Shown: positions 1 through 6,035, numbered from the stretch's first letter. The stretch is 8,463 nt of DNA from Syntrophomonadaceae bacterium (GCA_003551865.1 PUNU01000007.1:1-8463); one strand, 5' to 3'. A program made the numbers and translations. Notes: a model not told the origin generated them from the sequence alone.

Positions 1-1
1 C

Positions 2-1570
2 TACACCCCAATTTTTCTTTCCGACGTACCCACCCTGTTTCGGCGCCGCCATGTCCCGGTTGATGTAGCCCTGGTCCAGGTGTCGACGCCGGATGAACAC
101 GGCTACTGCAGCCTGGGCATAAGCCTGGATATAACCCGGGCCGCCGTTGAAAATGCCGACCTGGTCATCGCCCAGATCAACTCAGCCATGCCGCGGGTGC
201 ACGGTGATACCTTTGTCCACCTTGACGAGCTGGATCATGCTGTTTTTTTCGACGAGCCGATCCTCGAATATACTCCGCCGGCGGTGGATCCCGACGTGGT
301 CAATAAGATCGGGCATTACACCGCGCAAATCGTTGAGGACGGAGATACCATCCAAATCGGTTATGGTACTGTGCCCGACGGTATCCTTGCCTGCCTGGAA
401 GAAAAACGCCACCTGGGGGTGCATACCGAACTGCTCAGTGACGGGGTTATCGACCTGATCGAAAAAGGCGTTATAGACAACACCATGAAAAACAGGGACC
501 GCGGCAAGCTGGTTGCCGCGTTTTGTATGGGCACCAAAAAAACATACGACTATATTCACGACAACCCGATGATCCTCTTTAAAGAGATCGATTACACCAA
601 CAACCCCCTGGTTATTGGTGATCATAAACATATGACCGCCATAAACAGCGGCCTGGAGATAGATTTAAGCGGACAGGCCACGGCCGAATCGCTTGGCAGC
701 ACTTTTTACAGCGGTATCGGCGGCCAGGCAAACTTTATGCGTGGGGCCGTTCTGGCCCCGTACGGCAAAAATGTCCTGGCCCTCCAGTCGACCACCCGCG
801 ATAAAAAAACCTCGCGTATCGTCCCCGCCTTGAAAGAAGGAGCAGGGGTGACCCTGACCAGGGGCGATCTTTATTACGTGGTTACCGAGTACGGCATTGC
901 CTACCTGCACGGTAAAAACATCAGGGAGCGGGCCATGGCCCTGATCGCCGTTGCCCACCCCGATTTCAGACCCTGGCTGATCGAAGAAGCGAAAAAAAGG
1001 AACCTGATTTATAAAGACCAGGCCTTTTACCCCGGTGAAAAGGGCGAATACCCCGAGCATCTGGAAACTTACCGCACTACTGCTCGCAACATCCGCATAT
1101 TCCTGCGCCCGGTGAAGATCAGCGACGAAACCCTGATCAAAGATTTCTTTTACGCCCTTTCGGATAAAAGCATGTACCAGCGGTTTCTCTCAATCAGGCG
1201 GCATTTGACGCACGAGGAACTGCAGAAGCACTTCGTGATTATTGATTACACAAAAGAAATGGTCATCCTGGCTGTAAGAAGATACCTTGGCCAGGAAGTG
1301 GTCACCGGGATAGCCCAGTACTGCATCGGGGAAAACACTCTTTCGGCCGAAGTGTCAATCGTTGTGCGTGATGACTTCCAGAACAAGGGGATCGGTTTCG
1401 AACTGTTCTCCTACCTGGTTACAGTGGCCAAAAGCGAGGGATTGCATACCTTTACGGCCGATGTCCTGCCTGACAACACCCCGGTTTTCCGCCTGATTGA
1501 AAAGCTGGGCCTCGAGTACGACCGCAAGTGGGACAGCGGCCTGATTCATATTGTTGTCTACTTAAAATAG
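2..1570 (+). CDS. Acyl-CoA transferase / acetyl-CoA hydrolase family protein fused to a GNAT domain (5' partial)
   Basis: The frame is open from base 2, so the true start lies upstream; the GTG at 80 is internal. 522 residues are visible. Visible residues 1 to about 360 match the acetyl-CoA hydrolase/4-hydroxybutyrate CoA-transferase family, which moves CoA between carboxylates through a glutamyl-CoA intermediate. Seen: VSTPDEHGYCSLG, GYGTVPDG, HTELLSDG (its Glu, bases 428-430, is the likely catalytic residue) and EYGIAYLHGKNIRERA of the C-terminal subdomain. Roughly 90 N-terminal residues should be missing. From about residue 365 a GNAT domain follows, beginning IRIFLRPVKISDE, with the acetyl-CoA loop QNKGIG at bases 1379-1396 and NTPVFRLIEKLGL near the end. 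The GNAT part could acetylate a protein lysine or a small molecule; its target is unknown. The same fusion occurs in other anaerobes. The next gene starts 31 bases downstream, so cotranscription is likely. The fusion itself is certain; substrates are not. Confidence 0.93.
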   Translation, partial: YTPIFLSDVPTLFRRRHVPVDVALVQVSTPDEHGYCSLGISLDITRAAVENADLVIAQINSAMPRVHGDTFVHLDELDHAVFFDEPILEYTPPAVDPDVVNKIGHYTAQIVEDGDTIQIGYGTVPDGILACLEEKRHLGVHTELLSDGVIDLIEKGVIDNTMKNRDRGKLVAAFCMGTKKTYDYIHDNPMILFKEIDYTNNPLVIGDHKHMTAINSGLEIDLSGQATAESLGSTFYSGIGGQANFMRGAVLAPYGKNVLALQSTTRDKKTSRIVPALKEGAGVTLTRGDLYYVVTEYGIAYLHGKNIRERAMALIAVAHPDFRPWLIEEAKKRNLIYKDQAFYPGEKGEYPEHLETYRTTARNIRIFLRPVKISDETLIKDFFYALSDKSMYQRFLSIRRHLTHEELQKHFVIIDYTKEMVILAVRRYLGQEVVTGIAQYCIGENTLSAEVSIVVRDDFQNKGIGFELFSYLVTVAKSEGLHTFTADVLPDNTPVFRLIEKLGLEYDRKWDSGLIHIVVYLK

Positions 1571-1601
1571 ACGCAGCTGCCGGTGGACGGAAAGGAAACG
1601 G

Positions 1602-2588
1602 ATGACTGTAAAAATCAAGGAAGAAAGCATAGATAGCCTGGTCGATTATTACAATGATCCAAACTGGGGCCTTAACTGGCCGGTGCTCTTTGTCACGCCG
1701 CTCTGGCTTCAGGCCTGGTGGGATGCCTTTGGTAAAGAATACCGCCTGTATTTAAGGTCACTTTGGGAGGACTCCCGGTTAATCGGGCTCGCCCCCCTGG
1801 TGCTAAAAGGGCACCGTGCTCGCTTCCCGGGCAGTAAAGATGTTTGTGACTACCTCGATTTTATTACCCTGCCCGGCAAGGAACCCCGGTTTTTTGAAAT
1901 TCTTCTCGCCGAGTTGGGGAAAAACGGTATTGAGCGGCTGGAGCTGGATGGCCAGCGCCCGGAGGCCGCCGTTTTTAGCGGGTTATTTGCCGAACCCGGT
2001 GTTCATAATCCAGGCTGTACGGCAAACTACACCCGGGAAGATGAAACATTTGAACTGCCCCTGCCGTCCACCTGGGAAGATTACCTGGCCGGATTGAAAA
2101 AAAAGCAGAGGCATGAAATAAGGCGCAAGCTGCGGCGGCTGGAAAATGAAGCGGAAGTTTACCGCTATACGGTCATCGACGAATACCAGGCCGTACAGGA
2201 TTTTTTCCCGCAGTTTTTGGAGCTTTTTAAAAAGCATCCGGAGAAAGCCGCCTTTTTAACTTCGCAGGCAGAAGATTTCTTTCGGATCCTGGTCGATGTC
2301 ACCGCCCGTGCCGGGCTTGCCCGTTTCGGCCTGCTCGAAATCGACGGCACAGCTGCCGCCGCCGTTTTATACTTCGACTATCGGGGACACATCCACCTTT
2401 ACAACAGCGGATTCAATCCCGGGTATGGCGATTTAAGCGCCGGCCTGCTTTGCAAAGTGTTCTGCCTGAAAGAAAGCATTGAAAAAGGAAAAGAAACCTT
2501 CGATTTTTTAAAGGGCCGTGAAGTGTACAAAAGGCGCCTTGGCGGAACCCCTGTTCCCATTTACAGTGTTCATATCACAATGAGCTGA
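1602..2588 (+). CDS. FemAB/BioF2-like GNAT-fold acyl or aminoacyl transferase (Acetyltransf_6 type)
   Basis: 328 residues starting at ATG 1602, with AAAGGA at 1591-1596 five bases upstream. Family hallmarks seen: an N-terminal TPLWLQAWWDAFG segment (about residues 32-44), the basic stretch KKKQRHEIRRKLRRLE (about 165-180) typical of FemAB/BioF2-like proteins, and the C-terminal LYNSGFNPGYGDLSAG followed by FDFLKGREVYKRRLGG (about 265-320). Such proteins use the GNAT fold to transfer acyl or aminoacyl groups and often sit in polysaccharide, lipid or exopolysaccharide loci. No signal peptide or membrane segment is visible, so it should be cytosolic. It follows the CoA-transferase-GNAT gene by 31 bases and precedes an MshA-like glycosyltransferase, so it may modify the amino-sugar made by its neighbours; that is inference. 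Family is confident, substrate unknown. Confidence 0.88.
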   Translation: MTVKIKEESIDSLVDYYNDPNWGLNWPVLFVTPLWLQAWWDAFGKEYRLYLRSLWEDSRLIGLAPLVLKGHRARFPGSKDVCDYLDFITLPGKEPRFFEILLAELGKNGIERLELDGQRPEAAVFSGLFAEPGVHNPGCTANYTREDETFELPLPSTWEDYLAGLKKKQRHEIRRKLRRLENEAEVYRYTVIDEYQAVQDFFPQFLELFKKHPEKAAFLTSQAEDFFRILVDVTARAGLARFGLLEIDGTAAAAVLYFDYRGHIHLYNSGFNPGYGDLSAGLLCKVFCLKESIEKGKETFDFLKGREVYKRRLGGTPVPIYSVHITMS

Positions 2589-2641
2589 TCAGTTTTGGGC
2601 GGCCCGGCGCACTCCATATAAAGCGCGCCGTAGGACGGCCC
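2589..2641 (+). other. GC-rich inverted-repeat spacer after the FemAB-like gene
   Basis: Directly after the stop, CGGCGC (2605-2610) can pair with GCGCCG (2625-2630) across a 14-base loop, and GGGC (2597-2600) with GCCC (2638-2641) outside it. There is no T-run after the stem, so this is not a standard intrinsic terminator. It may simply help separate transcription of the FemAB-like gene from the leader of the glycosyltransferase. Confidence 0.35.
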
Positions 2642-2656
2642 GACTCCGGTACTCAG

Positions 2657-2683
2657 CCGGCTTTGTTTACGGCAAACAGCCGG
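2657..2683 (+). other. Imperfect hairpin in the glycosyltransferase leader
   Basis: CCGGCT (2657-2662) pairs with AGCCGG (2678-2683), and GTTT (2665-2668) with AAAC (2674-2677), leaving a two-T bulge on the 5' side and the loop ACGGC. An A-run, not a T-run, follows on the plus strand, so it is not a plus-strand terminator. The 3' arm 2678-2683 is also the 5' arm of the longer stem closed by 2729-2734, so the two pairings exclude one another. Confidence 0.45.
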
Positions 2684-2785
2684 AAAAAATATAGGCGGGT
2701 TATTAAAGAGCTGAGTGTCGGGTGAGCGCCGGCTTTATTATTTGCAAATAAAAACCTGGACAAAAATTTATTGACGGGGCACTGG
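2678..2785 (+). repeat. Leader repeat, copy A (upstream of the glycosyltransferase)
   Basis: This untranslated stretch matches the leader of the PIG-L gene (5115-5229). Shared blocks in order: AGCCGGAA (2678-2685); GAGTG (2713-2717), 11 bases before GAGCGCCGGCTT (2724-2735); an AAAAAC block (2750-2755); ACAAA; and GAC(G)GGGCACTGG (2773-2785). The spacing between the start of GAGCGCCGGCTT and GAC is 49 bases in both copies. AGCCGG (2678-2683) pairs with CCGGCT (2729-2734) to close a 45-base loop. Just after it lies the perfect palindrome TTATTTGCAAATAA (2738-2751), where copy B has a different palindrome. It could be a structured cis-regulatory RNA or a dispersed repeat; I do not recognise it as a known riboswitch. 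Confidence 0.6.
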
Positions 2786-2791
2786 TTTACC

Positions 2792-2799
2792 GGGGGGAG
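2792..2799 (+). promoter_or_regulatory. Strong Shine-Dalgarno GGGGGGAG with ambiguous start codon
   Basis: The only good ribosome binding site ahead of the glycosyltransferase is GGGGGGAG at 2792-2799. It is 19 bases from the ATG at 2819, which is too far for a normal site, and lies downstream of the TTG at 2771. An in-frame ATC at 2804 is four bases away and would give an N-terminus (start-KPLSMALLSIHSSP) typical of the family. Confidence 0.5.
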
Positions 2800-2818
2800 A
2801 AACATCAAACCACTAAGT

Positions 2819-4003
2819 ATGGCATTATTAAGCATCCACAGTTCACCTTTGGGGCGGGCCGGGAGCAAGGATACCGGCGGGATGAGCACTTACCTGTGCG
2901 GTCTCTCCGGGGCTCTGGGAGAAGAAGGCCACCGTGTCGATCTGTTTACCCGGGCCGCGGAGCCCTGTGAGCAGGCGGTTGAGTCCATTGCCCCGAATGC
3001 CCGTCTTCTTCGCCCGGATGACGGCCTCGGCTACCTGCGCAAAGACGAGCTGTATCCCCACTGCGAACAGATTGCCGCCGCCATTGATCGGCTTTGCCGC
3101 CGCGAAGGTGCGGCCTACGACTTGATTTTTAGCCACTATTGGATATCGGGCTGTGTCGGAGATATTCTCAGCAAAAAGTGGTCCGTTCCCCACCTGGTCA
3201 TGTTCCATACCCTCGGCAGAGCAAAAAACGAAACCTGCCCCGGTGAAAACGAACCCTATGAGCGCCTGCGGGAAGAAGAAAGGCTGGCCGGCGATTGTGA
3301 TCTGGTTATTACGGCGGCCGAACGGGAAAAAGAAAACCTTCTTGACTATTACGGACTTTATCCGGCAAAAGTAAAAAATATTACCTGTGGGGTCGACCGT
3401 TCTCTCTTTAAGCCCCTTGATCGAGGTGCAGCAAGAAACCGGGTTGCTGCAGGCCGGGAGAAAATCATCTTGTCTGCAGGAAGAATCGAACCGGTTAAAG
3501 GCCTGGATTTGCTAATGGAAGCCGCCGCACTTTTGCCGGAGGAGGACTACTTCAGGCTGTGCTTTGCCGGCGGGGACGAGAAAAGCAGGGAGCAGGTGGT
3601 CCGGTTAAAGGAAACTGCCGCAGCTCTCGGCCTGGCCGGAAAAATCGATTTTAAAGGCGTAATCGAACACAAACTATTACCCCTCTACTACAATGCCGCC
3701 GCAGTAACCGTCCTGCCCTCCCACTACGAAAGCCTTGGCCTGGTGGCCCTAGAATCAATTGCCTGTGGTACCCCGGTTGTCGCCGGGCCCGTCGGCATTC
3801 TGCCGGAGTTGATCAAACCGCATAAACCGGAAGCTGTGGGCCGCCTGATCGAGGACCGCAGGCCGGATCGATGGGCTGCCGCAATCCGGGAGATGCTGAT
3901 CAAACCCGGCCCGATTGCCCAGGGACGGATCAAAGAGGCCCTGGCTGATTTTAGCTGGCCCGCCGCCGCCCGTGAACTGGTCCGGCTCTGCCGGAACCTT
4001 TAA
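2819..4003 (+). CDS. GT4 glycosyltransferase, MshA-like (inositol-phosphate GlcNAc-transferase type)
   Basis: 394 residues from ATG 2819; the frame stays open to TTG 2771, and ATC 2804 is a rarer option (see the SD entry). GT-B fold: N-terminal half with the LLSIHSSPLG opening and DTGGMS loop (about 18-23), SHYWISGCVG (105-114) and FHTLGRAKN (129-137); C-terminal half with GRIEPVKG (221-228) and the E-x7-E pair E304/E312 in HYESLGLVALE, which hold the nucleotide-sugar. The whole layout follows MshA, which joins UDP-GlcNAc to 1D-myo-inositol 3-phosphate. From memory of the Corynebacterium MshA structure, the phosphate-binding Lys, Tyr, Thr and Arg have counterparts here: K75, Y107, T131 and probably R149. 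It lacks the N-terminal pattern of the malate-using BshA. An inositol-phosphate synthase gene 3 kb away supports the substrate. Sucrose-phosphate-synthase-like or lipid glycosyltransferase activity remains possible. Confidence 0.9.
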   Translation: MALLSIHSSPLGRAGSKDTGGMSTYLCGLSGALGEEGHRVDLFTRAAEPCEQAVESIAPNARLLRPDDGLGYLRKDELYPHCEQIAAAIDRLCRREGAAYDLIFSHYWISGCVGDILSKKWSVPHLVMFHTLGRAKNETCPGENEPYERLREEERLAGDCDLVITAAEREKENLLDYYGLYPAKVKNITCGVDRSLFKPLDRGAARNRVAAGREKIILSAGRIEPVKGLDLLMEAAALLPEEDYFRLCFAGGDEKSREQVVRLKETAAALGLAGKIDFKGVIEHKLLPLYYNAAAVTVLPSHYESLGLVALESIACGTPVVAGPVGILPELIKPHKPEAVGRLIEDRRPDRWAAAIREMLIKPGPIAQGRIKEALADFSWPAAARELVRLCRNL

Positions 4004-4073
4004 TTATTCCTGCGCATTTTTCAAATCATCGGGGAGCAGGATTAACAATAAATACAATATAATACCAGTAACG

Positions 4074-4103
4074 TTGATCCAACCACGGCTTTGGATCTAT
4101 AAT
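4074..4103 (+). promoter_or_regulatory. Candidate sigma-A promoter for the MscS gene
   Basis: TTGATC (4074-4079) and TATAAT (4098-4103) are separated by 18 bases. The -10 is perfect and the -35 matches the consensus at four of six positions. It would give an untranslated leader of about 135 bases before the ATG at 4247. A second TATAAT at 4058-4063 has no acceptable -35. Confidence 0.5.
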
Positions 4104-4160
4104 GTCAATAACTTAAACTTTTTACGCCATATTGTCCAACGGCGCCGGCGCAAAAAGCTG

Positions 4161-4178
4161 CTGCTGAAGTGTCGGCAG
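4161..4178 (+). other. Hairpin in the MscS leader
   Basis: CTGCTG (4161-4166) pairs with CGGCAG (4173-4178), including one G-T pair, around the loop AAGTGT. Just upstream is the perfect palindrome GCGCCGGCGC (4142-4151). Neither is followed by a T-run placed to terminate. They lie between the promoter candidate and the start codon, so they would be in the mRNA leader. Confidence 0.3.
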
Positions 4179-4221
4179 TATATGGTCGGGCCCGGAATAA
4201 ATTTTTTTAAAGCGCCAAAAA

Positions 4222-4235
4222 CTATCTACAGATAG
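4222..4235 (+). repeat. Inverted repeat abutting the MscS ribosome binding site
   Basis: CTATCT (4222-4227) and AGATAG (4230-4235) form a perfect inverted repeat. Its 3' arm overlaps the start of AGGATGG (4234-4240), the likely ribosome binding site of the MscS gene. As RNA it gives a 5-bp stem with a 4-base loop; as DNA it is a short palindromic site. It may affect initiation, or be chance in AT-rich sequence. Confidence 0.3.
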
Positions 4236-4246
4236 GATGGTGGATC

Positions 4247-5050
4247 ATGGATCTTGAATTCTTTTATGAAGCCCTGATTACTTATGGTTCGAGAATACTG
4301 CTCGCTGTTATTGTTCTGCTGGTCGGGTTGAGAATTATTCTCCTGATCAGCAATGTTGTGGCCGGGAGGCTGGAAAAGAGCGAAACGGAGCCCACCCTGC
4401 AATCGTTCCTGGTTGCCCTGGTCAGGGTCACCCTGCAGATCCTGCTGGTTATATCCATCGCTTCGATGCTTGGTGTGGCGATGACATCATTTATAGCTGT
4501 TTTGGGGGCCATGGCTTTTGCCGTAGGCCTGGCCCTGCAGGGGAGCCTGGCCAACTTTGCCGGCGGTACCCTGATCCTTCTTCTCAAGCCCTTCAGGGTC
4601 GGGGATTATATTGAAGCGGCTGGATTTGCCGGTACCGTAAAAGAAATCCAGATATTTTACACCTTGCTGGACACACCCGACAATAAAAGGATTATTGTGC
4701 CCAACGCCAACCTTTCGAACAGCAGTACAATTAACTACAACGCCAACCCCGTAAGGCGGATCGATTTTGTCATCGGGGTCGGTTACGAAGCCGATATTGA
4801 CAGGGTAAAAACGCTGCTGCTGGATATTGCCCGCAACCATCCGCTGGTCTTCGACGATCCACCGCCCCAGGTGGTGATGGGTGAGCACGGCGACAGCGCT
4901 ATAATTTACTACTACAGAATGTGGTGTAAAAAGGAAGATTACTGGACGATCTACTTTGCAGTAATGGAAGAAGTCAAGCGCACTTTTGACCGGGAAGGCA
5001 TCAATATTCCCTACCCGCAGACCGATGTCCACCTGGTCAGCAAGGAATAA
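4247..5050 (+). CDS. mscS: Small-conductance mechanosensitive channel, MscS family
   Basis: 267 residues from ATG 4247 with AGGATGG at 4234-4240. This is a minimal three-helix MscS of the Escherichia coli type: hydrophobic spans at about residues 14-38, 52-74 and 78-112. The pore helix carries AVGLALQGSLANFAGG (about 91-106), with the Gly/Ala packing and Gln seen in E. coli MscS. Then follow the LLKPFRVGDYIE turn, the beta domain with VPNANLSN, the PVRRIDFVIGVGY motif and a C-terminal alpha-beta region ending INIPYPQTDVHL. It opens on membrane tension and releases small solutes during osmotic downshock. It sits alone between two leader regions and probably has its own promoter. Its place between two sugar-inositol genes may be incidental or point to a solute role for the product. 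Assignment to family is very secure. Confidence 0.97.
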   Translation: MDLEFFYEALITYGSRILLAVIVLLVGLRIILLISNVVAGRLEKSETEPTLQSFLVALVRVTLQILLVISIASMLGVAMTSFIAVLGAMAFAVGLALQGSLANFAGGTLILLLKPFRVGDYIEAAGFAGTVKEIQIFYTLLDTPDNKRIIVPNANLSNSSTINYNANPVRRIDFVIGVGYEADIDRVKTLLLDIARNHPLVFDDPPPQVVMGEHGDSAIIYYYRMWCKKEDYWTIYFAVMEEVKRTFDREGINIPYPQTDVHLVSKE

Positions 5051-5114
5051 ACCGGGGCTCCTGTCAGCCATACCCTGAGATTATCAAAACTCTTTATCTA
5101 TAGGAGATGTTGCA

Positions 5115-5229
5115 AGCCGGAAGCGAACATAAAGGGAGCCGTTAGGAATTACAGGCGAGTGATCCGCGAGCGCCGGCTTGCCACAGCTGTGAATTAAAAA
5201 CAGAACAAACTTAAATGACAGGGCACTGG
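5115..5229 (+). repeat. Leader repeat, copy B (upstream of the PIG-L deacetylase)
   Basis: Second copy of the element at 2678-2785. Blocks in the same order: AGCCGGAA (5115-5122), GAGTG (5157-5161), GAGCGCCGGCTT (5168-5179), TTAAAAAC (5194-5201), ACAAA (5205-5209) and GAC(A)GGGCACTGG (5217-5229). Here the closing stem is longer: GCAAGCCGG (5112-5120) with CCGGCTTGC (5173-5181), nine perfect pairs around 52 bases. The palindrome after it is CACAGCTGTG (5182-5191), unrelated in sequence to the one in copy A but at nearly the same place. Conserved fold with changed sequence is what a structured RNA would show; two copies alone cannot prove it. Confidence 0.6.
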
Positions 5230-5243
5230 ATCATTCAACAGAC

Positions 5244-5279
5244 ACCGGCAGAAGATGCCGGCTGCCGGTTAATGCAGCC
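5244..5279 (+). promoter_or_regulatory. Three mutually exclusive hairpins before the PIG-L start
   Basis: ACCGGCAG (5244-5251) pairs perfectly with CTGCCGGT (5262-5269). CCGGCA (5245-5250) can instead pair with TGCCGG (5256-5261). GGCTGC (5260-5265) can instead pair with GCAGCC (5274-5279), a stem ending five bases before the weak ribosome binding site AGGCGG (5284-5289). The three stems share bases, so only some can form at once, a layout suited to control of translation or of RNA ending. No T-run is present, which argues against simple attenuation. Confidence 0.45.
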
Positions 5280-5297
5280 ATAAAGGCGGTAAATACG

Positions 5298-6014
5298 ATG
5301 AACCAATCGCGCTCGCAAAGCGGTAAACAGGCGGACATCATGATCATCAGCCCCCACCCCGACGATTCGGAGTTTGGGGCTGCCGGGTCGGTTGCCCGCT
5401 GGGTCAAAGAAGGCAAGGAAGTGGTTTATGTGATCTGCACTGCCGGGGAGAAGGGCACCAGTGATCTTAACACAAAACCGGAAGATCTTGCTAAAACCAG
5501 GCAAAAAGAACAGCAGGCCGCGGCAGACCTGCTGGGTGTAAAAGAAGTTGTATTCCTCGGCTATGGGGACCAGACCCTGGAGGACGACCACCCCTTTCGC
5601 CGGGAAATAGTGCGTTTGATCCGCATCTACAGGCCCGATACCCTGGTTACCGCCGATCCTTACCGCCGTTATATCTGGCACCGTGATCACCGCATTACCG
5701 GCCAGGTAGTCCTCGATGCCGCCTTCCCATATGCCCGCGACCACCTTTCATATCCCGATCTCTTTGAAACCGGCCTGATGCCCCACAAAGTCAAAGAGGT
5801 TTTGCTCTGGGCCAGTGAAAATCCCAATTACTTTTCCGACATAACCGCTACCTTTGAAACCAAGCTGGCCGCCCTGCGCTGCCACGACAGCCAGGTGGGC
5901 GGCCACCATTTCCCCGCGATTGAACAGTGGTTGCGCCAGCGGGCTGAAGATGCCGCCCGCGACCAGGATTTTGCCCTGGCAGAAGCTTTCCACCGCGCCG
6001 AAATCCCCTGGTAA
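5298..6014 (+). CDS. PIG-L/LmbE-family zinc N-deacetylase (MshB/BshB-like)
   Basis: 238 residues from ATG 5298; the SD (AGGCGG, 5284-5289) is weak but the N-terminus fits the family. The signature SPHPDDSEFGAAG lies at about residues 18-30: H20 and D23 are expected zinc ligands and D22 the general base. A second motif, WHRDHRITGQ (127-136), supplies H131 as third zinc ligand. No signal peptide or membrane span is seen, so it is cytosolic, unlike membrane-anchored eukaryotic PIG-L. The family removes acetyl groups from GlcNAc conjugates: GlcNAc-inositol (MshB), GlcNAc-malate (BshB) or GlcNAc-phosphatidylinositol. With an MshA-like glycosyltransferase upstream and an Ino1 downstream, GlcNAc-inositol is the most coherent substrate, by inference. 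The leader carries an element shared with the glycosyltransferase. Other sugar conjugates cannot be excluded. Confidence 0.92.
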   Translation: MNQSRSQSGKQADIMIISPHPDDSEFGAAGSVARWVKEGKEVVYVICTAGEKGTSDLNTKPEDLAKTRQKEQQAAADLLGVKEVVFLGYGDQTLEDDHPFRREIVRLIRIYRPDTLVTADPYRRYIWHRDHRITGQVVLDAAFPYARDHLSYPDLFETGLMPHKVKEVLLWASENPNYFSDITATFETKLAALRCHDSQVGGHHFPAIEQWLRQRAEDAARDQDFALAEAFHRAEIPW

Positions 6015-6035
6015 AAAAACAGGTGAATGCCTGCT
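6012..6035 (-). terminator. Intrinsic terminator of the MBL-fold hydrolase gene
   Basis: Read on the minus strand, AGCAGG (6035-6030) pairs with CCTGTT (6023-6018), including one G-T pair, around a 6-base loop and runs into seven Ts (6019-6013). It lies about 40 bases beyond the minus-strand stop at 6074. It abuts the end of the convergent PIG-L gene, for which no plus-strand terminator is visible. Confidence 0.6.

Noticed and set aside
182..631. Open minus-strand frame of 149 codons opposite the CoA-transferase gene
   Set aside because: It lies fully within a well-recognised family protein on the other strand and its translation shows no domain-like features.
2657..2690. Intrinsic terminator after the FemAB-like gene
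   Set aside because: The hairpin is followed by As, not Ts, on the plus strand, and the minus-strand reading has no T-run after the stem either.
3915..4235. Frame of 106 codons spanning the end of the glycosyltransferase gene and the mscS leader, including a 17-codon ORF from ATG 4182
   Set aside because: Its first part overlaps the glycosyltransferase gene, the rest is low-complexity basic sequence without a ribosome binding site, and no family is recognisable.
4487..5071. Open minus-strand frame of 194 codons opposite the MscS gene
   Set aside because: The plus strand encodes a textbook MscS; the minus frame is a codon-bias shadow with no recognisable motif.
5101..5145. Short ORF from ATG 5107 preceded by AGGAG
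   Set aside because: The AGGAG directly abuts the ATG with no spacing and the 12-codon product lies in the conserved stem region.
5112..5229. Known riboswitch classes (cobalamin, c-di-GMP, c-di-AMP, T-box, glycine, TPP) for the shared leader
   Set aside because: I looked for their core consensus blocks and found no convincing match. A formal Rfam search was not possible here.
2819..6014. Bacillithiol synthesis (BshA/BshB) as the reading of the glycosyltransferase and deacetylase
   Set aside because: The glycosyltransferase has the MshA-type HSSPLG, DTGGM and SHYW segments instead of the BshA N-terminus, and an Ino1 gene is nearby; no BshC is seen. BshB-like activity of the deacetylase alone is not excluded.
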